Assembly: GCA_028288775.1 (NCBI GenBank)
Contig: JAQGHP010000386.1
Span: 1 to 10,104, forward strand
Reading direction: 5' to 3'
DNA length: 10,104 nucleotides
Source of the DNA: Phycisphaerales bacterium
Lineage (GTDB): Bacteria; Planctomycetota; Phycisphaerae; Tepidisphaerales; Tepidisphaeraceae
In this document: positions 1-6,017 of the stretch, in pieces
Layout of the letters: each line of letters begins with the position of its first letter
Numbering within the stretch: position 1 is the stretch's first letter
The notes under the pieces: model-generated
Told to the model about the DNA's origin: nothing
Database searches by the model: none
Seen by the model: only the letters and a program-made list of their open reading frames with translations
Made by a program: the position numbers and the translations under genes

Positions 1-29
1 AACCGTGGCACGCCCTCCCCTACACGATT

Positions 30-66
30 CGGACCTCCGGTCCGACCGGGCCGACACGGCCCGGCT
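30..66 (-). repeat. two-hairpin dispersed repeat, left copy
   Basis: On the plus strand this holds two adjacent hairpins: cggacc/ggtccg (30-35 with 39-44, 3-base loop) and ccgggcc/ggcccgg (46-52 with 58-64, 5-base loop). Its reverse complement matches 3521-3548 downstream of dnaE2 at 26 of 28 positions (compare 39-66), and the second hairpin is in the same place in both copies. The two copies therefore bracket dnaE2 in opposite orientation. It looks like a REP-type intergenic repeat; its function is unknown. Confidence 0.75.
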
Positions 67-129
67 CCGAACAGGTCTCGTCTGACCACACGTTTTGGTC
101 GTTGGAAGCGATACGAGAATCCATCGCCT

Positions 130-250
130 CTTACGCCCCTCCGGGGCTGAATGGTTGCTTCTGCTATTTTCCCCACGGCTTGCGCCGTGGGCTAAGGTCT
201 TACGCCCCTCCGGGGCTGGGAGATTGGGCCTTATGTCCCTCCGGGGGCTG
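130..250 (+). repeat. cluster of short palindromic repeats upstream of dnaE2
   Basis: The 20-mer cttacgcccctccggggctg occurs identically at 130-149 and 199-218, with a degenerate third copy at 230-250 (two C-to-T changes and one extra G). Each perfect copy has a cccc/gggg core stem. Between copies 1 and 2 lies a perfect 8-bp hairpin, cccacggc (172-179) with gccgtggg (184-191) and a 4-base loop. The units are unevenly spaced (69 and 31 bases) with no uniform spacers, so this is not a CRISPR. From memory these motifs are frequent in planctomycete intergenic DNA. The cluster ends 29 bases before the dnaE2 start, so any effect on that gene would be through the leader or promoter. Confidence 0.8.
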
Positions 251-279
251 GGCGGCGCCCTCATACCTTTGAACGAAAA

Positions 280-3200
280 ATGCCCGAAACTCCCTTTCCC
301 AAACTCCGCGACGCTTCCGTGCCCGAGGGCTTTTCGCCCCGGCGGGCCGCGCACGCTTATGCCGAGCTGGCGGTGACCACGAACTTTTCGTTCCTGCGCG
401 GGGCGTCCCATGCGGACGAGTTCGTGGTGCGAGCCGCGGAGCTGGGATACCGGGCGATCGGCATCACGGACGTGAACTCGCTGGCGGGCGTGGTCCGCAT
501 GCACGTCGCGGCGAAGGACGCGGGGATTCGGTTCGTAGTCGGAACGCGGCTGGTCTTCGCCGATCATCCGGACGTTTGCGTGTGGCCCACGGACCGGGCG
601 GCATATGGAAGGCTTAGCCGCCTGCTCACCCTCGGCAAGAGGCGGGCGGGGAAGGGGAAGTGCGATTTGTCGATTGGGGATTTTCTGGAACACGCACAGG
701 GGATGCACGCGGCGATCGTGCCGTCGGGCGAAGTCACCGAGCAGACCGTGCGCGCCGTGGGGGCGATGAAAGATGCACTGGGGCGGAGGTTGTCGATCGC
801 GGCTTCGTGTGATTTCGAGTCGGACAACCTCTCGCGGCTGGACGAGCTTATGTCGCTGGCGCGGTGTACGGGGGTTCCGCTTCTGGCCACCAATGATCCG
901 CATTATCACGTCGCCGAACGGCGGCAGCTTCAGGACGTGCTGACGTGCATCCGGCATGGATGCACGATTTCGGAAGCGGGGTTTCGGCTGTTCCAGAACG
1001 GCGAGCGGTACCTGAAGGCCGCGGGCGAAATGTACGCGCTGTTCGCAGACCATCCCCGGGCCATCACCCGCGGGCTGGAGGTTGCGGGGGAATGCACGTT
1101 CAGCCTCGACGAGCTGCGCTACGAATACCCGCGCGAGCTTGCGCCCCAAGGGCGATCTACGCTTGAATACCTCGCTGAGCTGGCCCGGGCGGGGGCGGAG
1201 GAAAGATATCCGTCGGGCGTGCCGGCGCGGGTGAGGGAACTGGTGGAGCGGGAGCTGAAGCTGATCGGCGAGCTGAAAATCGAGGCGTACTTCCTCACCG
1301 TTTATGACCTGGTCTGCTTCGCCCGCGGGCGGGGGATTCTCTGCCAGGGGCGCGGCTCGGCGGCGAACAGCGCCGTCTGCTACTGCATCGGAGTGACCTG
1401 CGTGGATCCGGCGAAAGTGGACGTCCTCTTCGAGCGGTTCGTATCCGCGGCGAGGAATGAGCCCCCTGACATCGACATCGATTTCGAGCACGAACGGCGC
1501 GAAGAGGTCATCCAGTACGTCTACGAAAAGTACGGGCGGGAGCGGGCGGGCATGACGGCGGAAGTCATCACCTACCGCGGGAAGTCGGCGGTGCGCGACG
1601 TCGGCAAGGCGCTGGGGCTGGGGCTCGACACGGTGGACCAGATGGCCAAGCGCCTCGACTGGTGGGACCAGGGCGTGCTCGACGAATCGCGGCTGCAGGA
1701 AATCGGCCTCGACCCGCAGGATCGCACGATCCAAAGAGTGGTCGGCCTGACGGGCCAGTTGCTCGGGTTTCCCCGCCACCTCTCGCAGCACGTGGGGGGG
1801 CTGGTGATGACGGACGCGATGCTCTGCGAGATCGTGCCGATCGAAAACGCCTCCATGCCCGACCGCACCGTCATCGAATGGGACAAGCAGGACATCGACG
1901 ACCTGGGCATCCTGAAGGTGGACGTGCTGGCGCTGGGCATGCTCACCTGCATCGCAAAGTGCCTGGAACTGGTGAATGCCCGGCGGGGTGCGAACGTGCC
2001 CCTCATGCCGATGCACGCGATCCCCCCGGAAGACCCGGTGGTTTACGACATGATCTGCGACGCGGACACCATCGGCGTCTTTCAGATCGAGAGCCGTGCC
2101 CAGATGACGATGCTCCCACGGCTGTGCCCGCGCAGGTTTTACGACCTGGTGATCGAGGTCGCCATCGTGAGGCCCGGGCCGATCCAGGGCGACATGGTCC
2201 ACCCGTACCTGCGGCGACGGAACGGAGAGGAGAAGGTCGCGTACCCGAGCGAGGCGATGCGGGCGGTGCTGAAAAAAACGCTGGGCGTGCCGCTGTTCCA
2301 GGAGCAGGCGATGCGCGTGGCGATGGTGGGCGCGGGCTTCAGCGCCGAAGAGGCCGACAAGCTCCGCCGGGCCATGGCCGCGTGGCGGCGGAGCGGGGGC
2401 CTGGAAACCTTTCACGAGAAGATCATCACCGGCATGACCCGAAACGGGTATTCGCCGCAGTATGCCGAGCAGTGCTTCAACCAGCTCAAGGGGTTCGGCG
2501 AATACGGTTTCCCGGAAAGCCATTCGGCGAGTTTCGCGCTGCTGGTATACGTATCGTCGTGGCTCAAGCGCCATCATCCCGCGGCATTTTGCTGCGCGTT
2601 GCTCAACAGCCAGCCGATGGGGTTTTACGCCCCCGCGCAGATCGTGCGGGACGCGCAGCTTCACTGCGTGCCCGTTTTGCCGGTCGATGTGAATGAGAGC
2701 GATTGGGATTGCACGCTCGAACCCGCCGCGGGGATTTTTGGTGGGGATGTCACGCCCAAATGGGATTGGGGAAAAGGCGGCCCGGGCGTGCGGCTGGGCC
2801 TCCGCATGGTGCGGGGGCTTTCGAGCGCTCACGCCGATCGCATCGTCGCGGCGCGCGAGGCACGCGGGCGGTTTGAGTCGGTGGGGTACTGCGCACGTTC
2901 CGCTTCCATTCCCGCGCATGCACTTCGGCGATTGGCCCAGGCGGATGCGTTTGGTTCGCTGGGCCTTTCCCGCCGACAGGCGATGTGGGAGGCGATGAAA
3001 AAGCGGGATGAGTCGATGCCCTTGTTCGAGGACGTGCCGGATGAGGATTCATCGCCGGTTGCTTTGCCGGTCATGCCCGAGGCGCAGGAGGTGACTGCCG
3101 ACTATCAGACCGGCGGGCTGTCGTTGAAGCGGCATCCGCTTGCGCTGGTGAGGAAGGAGCTTAGCGCGATGCGCGTCATCACCGCCGCCCAATTGGCGGG

Positions 3201-3495
3201 GATGCAGGCGGGCAAGTGGGTGAGCGTTGCGGGGCTGGTGCTGATCCGGCAGCGGCCGGGGACGGCGTCGGGCATCGTGTTCGAAACGCTGGAGGATGAG
3301 ACGGGCGTGGTGAATCTCATCATCAGGCCGGACGTGTTCGACCGCTACCGCGCCGCCGCCCGGCATGCGACGCTCGCGAAGGCGGACGGCTACGTGGAGA
3401 GGAAAGGGCAGGTCGTACACGTGATGGCCAAACGGCTGTGGGACTTGAGCGCGCTGGTTGCGGGGAGCGACGTGCGCTCGCGGGATTTTCATTAA
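280..3495 (+). CDS. dnaE2: error-prone DNA polymerase III alpha subunit, DnaE2 (ImuC)
   Basis: This is a C-family DNA polymerase of 1071 residues, the usual size for DnaE2. It performs damage-tolerant, mutagenic synthesis in the bacterial SOS response, normally together with ImuA and ImuB. An N-terminal PHP domain (about residues 25-270) carries the DnaE2-style NFSFLRGASH motif. The palm has RGSAANSAV near 360 and PPDIDIDF with D397 and D399; the third catalytic aspartate is D548 in LKVDVLALG. The fingers contain RPGPIQGDMVHPY and the thumb/finger block FGEYGFPESHSASFALLVY. The C-terminal part has helix-hairpin-helix-like sequence (about 850-900) and an OB fold (about 975-1045), and the protein ends in RSRDFH as DnaE2 proteins often do. 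The absence of polymerase-associated changes at the active site argues for a functional enzyme. The ATG at 280 has no strong Shine-Dalgarno sequence but fits the family N-terminus. No imuA or imuB is adjacent: the upstream 279 bases are repeats. I saw no convincing LexA-type operator. Confidence 0.96.
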   Translation: MPETPFPKLRDASVPEGFSPRRAAHAYAELAVTTNFSFLRGASHADEFVVRAAELGYRAIGITDVNSLAGVVRMHVAAKDAGIRFVVGTRLVFADHPDVCVWPTDRAAYGRLSRLLTLGKRRAGKGKCDLSIGDFLEHAQGMHAAIVPSGEVTEQTVRAVGAMKDALGRRLSIAASCDFESDNLSRLDELMSLARCTGVPLLATNDPHYHVAERRQLQDVLTCIRHGCTISEAGFRLFQNGERYLKAAGEMYALFADHPRAITRGLEVAGECTFSLDELRYEYPRELAPQGRSTLEYLAELARAGAEERYPSGVPARVRELVERELKLIGELKIEAYFLTVYDLVCFARGRGILCQGRGSAANSAVCYCIGVTCVDPAKVDVLFERFVSAARNEPPDIDIDFEHERREEVIQYVYEKYGRERAGMTAEVITYRGKSAVRDVGKALGLGLDTVDQMAKRLDWWDQGVLDESRLQEIGLDPQDRTIQRVVGLTGQLLGFPRHLSQHVGGLVMTDAMLCEIVPIENASMPDRTVIEWDKQDIDDLGILKVDVLALGMLTCIAKCLELVNARRGANVPLMPMHAIPPEDPVVYDMICDADTIGVFQIESRAQMTMLPRLCPRRFYDLVIEVAIVRPGPIQGDMVHPYLRRRNGEEKVAYPSEAMRAVLKKTLGVPLFQEQAMRVAMVGAGFSAEEADKLRRAMAAWRRSGGLETFHEKIITGMTRNGYSPQYAEQCFNQLKGFGEYGFPESHSASFALLVYVSSWLKRHHPAAFCCALLNSQPMGFYAPAQIVRDAQLHCVPVLPVDVNESDWDCTLEPAAGIFGGDVTPKWDWGKGGPGVRLGLRMVRGLSSAHADRIVAAREARGRFESVGYCARSASIPAHALRRLAQADAFGSLGLSRRQAMWEAMKKRDESMPLFEDVPDEDSSPVALPVMPEAQEVTADYQTGGLSLKRHPLALVRKELSAMRVITAAQLAGMQAGKWVSVAGLVLIRQRPGTASGIVFETLEDETGVVNLIIRPDVFDRYRAAARHATLAKADGYVERKGQVVHVMAKRLWDLSALVAGSDVRSRDFH

Positions 3496-3520
3496 GGGCA
3501 GTTTTGCGGGGCGACTTCAG

Positions 3521-3557
3521 AGCCGGGCCATGTCGGCCCGGTCGGAGCGTTACTCCG
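3521..3557 (+). repeat. two-hairpin dispersed repeat, right copy
   Basis: It begins 26 bases after the dnaE2 stop. Hairpin 1 is ccgggcc (3523-3529) with ggcccgg (3535-3541) and a 5-base loop. Hairpin 2 is cggag (3543-3547) with ctccg (3553-3557) and a 5-base loop. It is an inverted partner of the left copy at 30-66. Both copies give hairpin 2 the same total length of 15 bases; the fifth stem pair is G-C here and C-G in the other copy. It could act as a weak transcription end for dnaE2, but no T-tract follows. Confidence 0.75.
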
Positions 3558-3564
3558 TCTGACT

Positions 3565-3605
3565 CCCTCTCCCTCGTACGCGGGGGAGAGGGCGGAGGTG
3601 AGGGG
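3565..3605 (+). repeat. palindromic repeat with ccctctccc...gggagaggg core, intact copy
   Basis: The arms are ccctctccc followed by a gtac-containing centre and ggggagaggg, then a tail ending tgagggg. The reverse complement matches the sequence made by joining 3750-3782 to 5014-5022, that is, the second copy once the IS and one target duplicate are removed. This is therefore a dispersed repeat family with two opposite copies here. A 'ccctcaccctagccctctccc' consensus like this is familiar from intergenic repeats of many GC-rich genomes. Confidence 0.75.
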
Positions 3606-3636
3606 CCGGGCGTGAAGTTGTGTGACTCGCAAGAAG

Positions 3637-3720
3637 ATCATGTAAGGTGGGTGTACTCGCCCACCATTTGTCACTGGGGGGGCCGGTGAACGGTGGGCGA
3701 GCACACCCACCCTACATGAT
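3637..3720. repeat. 84-base inverted repeat with 29-base arms
   Basis: The left arm 3637-3665 and right arm 3692-3720 are complementary at 27 of 29 positions around a 26-base centre. The mismatches (3645 with 3712, 3655 with 3702) are both A opposite C on the plus strand, which become U-G wobbles in RNA read from the minus strand. The outer ends are atcatgta/tacatgat and the core is ggtgggtgt...cgcccacc. The compact, gene-free, symmetric form suggests a MITE-like or REP-type element. No flanking target duplication is evident. Confidence 0.8.
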
Positions 3721-3749
3721 TCCGAATTCAGGCGCAACTCGACGTTCCG

Positions 3750-3782
3750 CCCCTCACCCTAGCCCTCTCCCCCGAGTACGAG
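3750..3782 (-). repeat. palindromic repeat, left half, split by the IS
   Basis: This is the first part of a second copy of the repeat seen at 3565-3605, in opposite orientation: it runs cccctcaccct, then agccctctccccc and gagtacgag. Its other arm, ggagagggg, is at 5014-5022 beyond the insertion sequence. Joining the two halves at the 10-bp duplication restores a palindrome of the same family, so this is the pre-insertion target. Confidence 0.75.
3773..3782. repeat. target site duplication, left copy
   Basis: The sequence cgagtacgag lies immediately left of the IS terminal repeat and is repeated identically at 5004-5013 immediately right of it. Ten bases fits the range of duplications known for IS4-family elements. 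Confidence 0.92.
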
Positions 3783-3802
3783 CTGAGCGCCCGACACTTT
3801 TT
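3783..3802 (+). repeat. IS left terminal inverted repeat
   Basis: The sequence ctgagcgcccgacacttttt pairs with 4984-5003; the single mismatch is at the 19th position from the tip. Confidence 0.92.
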
Positions 3803-3833
3803 GTAACGGCCGAGCTTGAAAACAGCGGCACCC

Positions 3834-4985
3834 ATGTCCCATCCTGAGTTGTTGTTGCCAATTCAAGCAGGAGCCATGGGTGCTCAACGGATGATACGGC
3901 AATGGACCGACGCCGTGAACGACTTGTTTTCTTCGCTGCACGGGCACAGCCTCAAGGCCCTGGCCTGCTTCAGCTTCGCGATGTGCGCCGCCGACCACTG
4001 CCACTCCGGCAAGCTCGCCCCCTGGGCCCCGTTGGCAGCCAGGCCCGCCAGCAGCCGCAGCGGAAGGCAAAGCCTCCGCGGGCGCTGGGAACGGCTGCTG
4101 GCCAACGACACGCTGGACGGGTCGGCGGCCCTGGCGGAACTGGCCGGCGGCGTGCTGGGGACCTGGGCCGGACGCAAGCTGCTTTTGGTCCTGGACGAGA
4201 CGCCCAACCGGGAAGACCTGCGGAGCCTGCGGCTGGGCGTCGCCTACCGCAAGCGGCTGCTGTGCCTCAACGCCCGCTGCTACCCGACCGACAAGCCTCC
4301 GATGCCCATGCCCGAGTTGGTCCGCCGGGAGCTCCGGGAGACGGCCCGGGCCCTGCCGCCGGGCGTGGAGGTCACGTTCCTGTGCGACCGGGGCCTGGCC
4401 TGGCCGTCGGTGATGGACTGCGTGCGGGAATTGGGCTGGGGCCACGTGCTGCGGCTGCAGCGGAGCACCCGGGTCAAGTTGCCCGATGGACGGATCATTG
4501 CCGCCGGGGACTTGGTCAAGCGACCCGGCGGGCGATGGCACGGGCGGGTGATGGTCTTCAAGAAGGCCGGCTGGCGGGACGCCCACGTGAGCGTCGTGTG
4601 GGACAAACGTTCCGGGGAGCCTTGGATCCTGGCGGCCAAGGAGGACGGGGCGCGGGGGCTGCGTGCGGCCACTTCCTACGCCAAGCGCAACTGGTGCGAG
4701 CAGAGCTTCCGGGACGAGAAAAGCAGCGGGTTTCACTGGGCCCAGAGCCGTGTGCAGGACCCCGAGCGGGCGATGAAGCTCGTGTTGCTGATGGCGCTGG
4801 CGGCGTTGCTGTCGATCAGCCTGGGCACGTGGCTGGTCAAGAGCGGCCGCCGCGGCGACCTGGACCCGCACCGCCTGCGGCGACTGAGCTACTTTCAACT
4901 GGGGTTGCGCTGGCTGCGCCACCTGCTGGGCCGCGCCGGGGACTGCGACCTGCCGCCGTACTTGCCTTACCTGCACCCTTCCTAG
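3834..4985 (+). CDS. IS4-family DDE transposase
   Basis: This is the cut-and-paste transposase of the surrounding IS, 383 residues from the ATG at 3834. The RNase H-like DDE triad is visible: D121 in LVLDETPNRE, D185 in LCDRGLAW and E289 in YAKRNWCEQSFRDEK. That last block matches the IS4 signature Y-(2)-R-(3)-E-(6)-K exactly, with Y282, R285, E289 and K296. A basic, beta-rich insertion between the second D and the E (about 200-265) is usual for the family. The length is ordinary for IS4 transposases. The start is uncertain: an in-frame TTG at 3816 and ATGs at 3876 and 3891 are alternatives, and none has an ideal ribosome binding site, which would keep expression low. The stop codon at 4983-4985 overlaps the edge of the right terminal repeat. 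Confidence 0.93.
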   Translation: MSHPELLLPIQAGAMGAQRMIRQWTDAVNDLFSSLHGHSLKALACFSFAMCAADHCHSGKLAPWAPLAARPASSRSGRQSLRGRWERLLANDTLDGSAALAELAGGVLGTWAGRKLLLVLDETPNREDLRSLRLGVAYRKRLLCLNARCYPTDKPPMPMPELVRRELRETARALPPGVEVTFLCDRGLAWPSVMDCVRELGWGHVLRLQRSTRVKLPDGRIIAAGDLVKRPGGRWHGRVMVFKKAGWRDAHVSVVWDKRSGEPWILAAKEDGARGLRAATSYAKRNWCEQSFRDEKSSGFHWAQSRVQDPERAMKLVLLMALAALLSISLGTWLVKSGRRGDLDPHRLRRLSYFQLGLRWLRHLLGRAGDCDLPPYLPYLHPS

Positions 4986-5003
4986 AAAGTGTCGGGCGCT
5001 CAG
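4984..5003 (-). repeat. IS right terminal inverted repeat
   Basis: The sequence agaaagtgtcgggcgctcag is the inverted partner of 3783-3802, with 19 of 20 positions matching. Confidence 0.92.
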
Positions 5004-5022
5004 CGAGTACGAGGGAGAGGGG
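5004..5022. repeat. target site duplication right copy and right half of the split repeat
   Basis: Positions 5004-5013 (cgagtacgag) duplicate 3773-3782. The following ggagagggg at 5014-5022 is the missing arm of the palindromic repeat that begins at 3750. Confidence 0.88.
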
Positions 5023-5054
5023 ACCGGAGCGCTCTGATTACGGCTCTCCTCGTG

Positions 5055-5762
5055 CTAGACAAGGCCGTACACCGGCACCAGCCCGCCGCGGGTTGTGGCG
5101 TTTTGTGGGGAGGCGAGGAAGGCGATGGTCGCGGCAACCTCGCTGACCTTAGGCCACTTGGCGAAGTCGGCCTTGGGCATGGCCTGGCGATTGATGGGCG
5201 TGTCCATGATCGAGGGAAGCACCGCGTTGACCCAGATTCGCTCGGCGGCCAGTTCCTCCGCCAGGCACGACGTCAGATTGGCGACGGCGGCTTTGCTCGC
5301 GGCGTAAGCGGAGAGGCCGGGAGCAGGGACGACGGCCGGCCGTGCGGCGACGTTTACGATCCGGCCGCCGGGGGCGCCGGGGGAGGTTCGGATTTTTTGC
5401 ACCGCCTCGCGGCAGCAGAGGAAGCTCGTCACGGCGTTCGTCTCGAACATCTTGCGGAAATCTGCGAGGGACGTGTCCACGATCGAGCCGGCGGTGAACC
5501 CGCCCGCCGCGTGAACTGACGCCCAAAGCGACGGCAGCGATTGATAAAACGACCGCACCGCGCCTTCGTCGCCCAGATCGACGGGGGCGACGATCTTCAC
5601 GCGCGGATCCCGCGCGAGCGGAAACCCGGCGGCGTCGGGCGCGCGGTGCGCCGGGATATGGACCGTTGCACCGGAGCCGATGAGTAGTTCCACGACCGCG
5701 GCACCCAGCGCGCCGGCGCCGCCGGTGACGACGACATGGCGATTGGCAAAGTCGATTTCCAT
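5055..5762 (-). CDS. short-chain dehydrogenase/reductase, dihydropteridine reductase-like
   Basis: This is an NAD(P)-dependent oxidoreductase of the SDR superfamily, 235 residues from the ATG at 5762 and probably cytosolic. It has a Rossmann N-terminus with the nucleotide motif TGGAGALG (13-20), the AAGG strand end (85-88), the structural Asn N109, and the catalytic Y153 and K157 in YAASK. The position 13 residues before the Tyr, normally catalytic Ser, is A140 (NVAARPAV). The C-terminal VLPSIMDTPINRQAMPKADF (181-200) followed by AKW closely recalls eukaryotic quinoid dihydropteridine reductase, which also lacks that Ser and is of similar length. The substrate cannot be read from sequence; a pterin-type quinonoid substrate is one possibility. 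I chose the ATG because aaggtgg lies 8 bases upstream; a GTG at 5774 would add four residues but lacks such a site. The gene stands alone, convergent with the IS, whose right end is 51 bases from its stop. Confidence 0.9.
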   Translation of the reverse strand: MEIDFANRHVVVTGGAGALGAAVVELLIGSGATVHIPAHRAPDAAGFPLARDPRVKIVAPVDLGDEGAVRSFYQSLPSLWASVHAAGGFTAGSIVDTSLADFRKMFETNAVTSFLCCREAVQKIRTSPGAPGGRIVNVAARPAVVPAPGLSAYAASKAAVANLTSCLAEELAAERIWVNAVLPSIMDTPINRQAMPKADFAKWPKVSEVAATIAFLASPQNATTRGGLVPVYGLV

Positions 5763-6017
5763 AAGCGGGCCCACCTTCGAGTTGGGAAATCCAGGAATGA
5801 CAAAACCTCAGCCACGATGATAGCCTGACTTCTCCATGAAAACCGGATGAGCCTTCACCGCGACCGGGAAGTTTCCCGCGAGACTTGGGAACTACGCGCC
5901 GTAAGGCATGGGGAGTACCAATCGCCCGTCGCCTCGGATAGTTTGCGGGGCGGCAGCCCGCGGCGGGCGGATTCCTGCATGACCATATTGTAAGGGTTCA
6001 GCGATTGAAGGCGATTC
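5763..6017. promoter_or_regulatory. divergent intergenic region between SDR and glycosyltransferase genes
   Basis: These 255 bases should hold the promoters of both divergent genes. Visible elements are a ribosome binding site for the SDR (aaggtgg on the minus strand), gaagg six bases before the ATG at 6018, and a near-palindrome cgggaagtttcccg at 5865-5878 with one mismatch. A partly related gggaact occurs at about 5887-5893. I could not assign -35 and -10 boxes with confidence. Confidence 0.45.

Larger units (their letters stand above)
3783..5003 (+). mobile_element. complete IS4-family insertion sequence, 1221 bp
   Basis: The left end ctgagcgcccgacacttttt (3783-3802) is the inverted match of the right end 4984-5003 at 19 of 20 positions, with the outer 18 identical. 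Perfect 10-bp duplicates flank the element. It encodes one intact transposase with the IS4 signature. Intact ends, an intact gene and an unmutated duplication point to a recent and possibly still active insertion. It landed in the middle of a palindromic repeat rather than in a gene, so it appears to have broken no coding sequence. No passenger gene is present. I did not identify the named IS or the subgroup. Confidence 0.95.

Noticed and set aside
130..250. Possible CRISPR array
   Set aside because: Copies are palindromic, only three, with spacing of 69 and 31 bases and no uniform spacers or cas genes.
250..280. LexA-type SOS operator before dnaE2
   Set aside because: Only gaac-like fragments are present; no symmetric operator of a known type is visible.
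95..376. 93-residue plus-strand frame ahead of and overlapping dnaE2
   Set aside because: It is a translation of the palindromic repeats (LRPSGA appears twice) and runs into the dnaE2 coding region in another frame.
1662..2696. 344-residue plus-strand frame inside dnaE2
   Set aside because: It is an alternative frame of a well-conserved polymerase domain, with Arg/Gly/Ala-rich composition typical of GC-rich shadow frames.
3759..4976. 405-residue minus-strand frame across the IS
   Set aside because: It is antisense to the transposase, rich in Gln/Pro/Ala and without any family motif; the true strand has the full DDE signature.
3902..5146. 414-residue plus-strand frame in the IS
   Set aside because: It is a shadow frame of the transposase that reads through the terminal repeat into flanking DNA.
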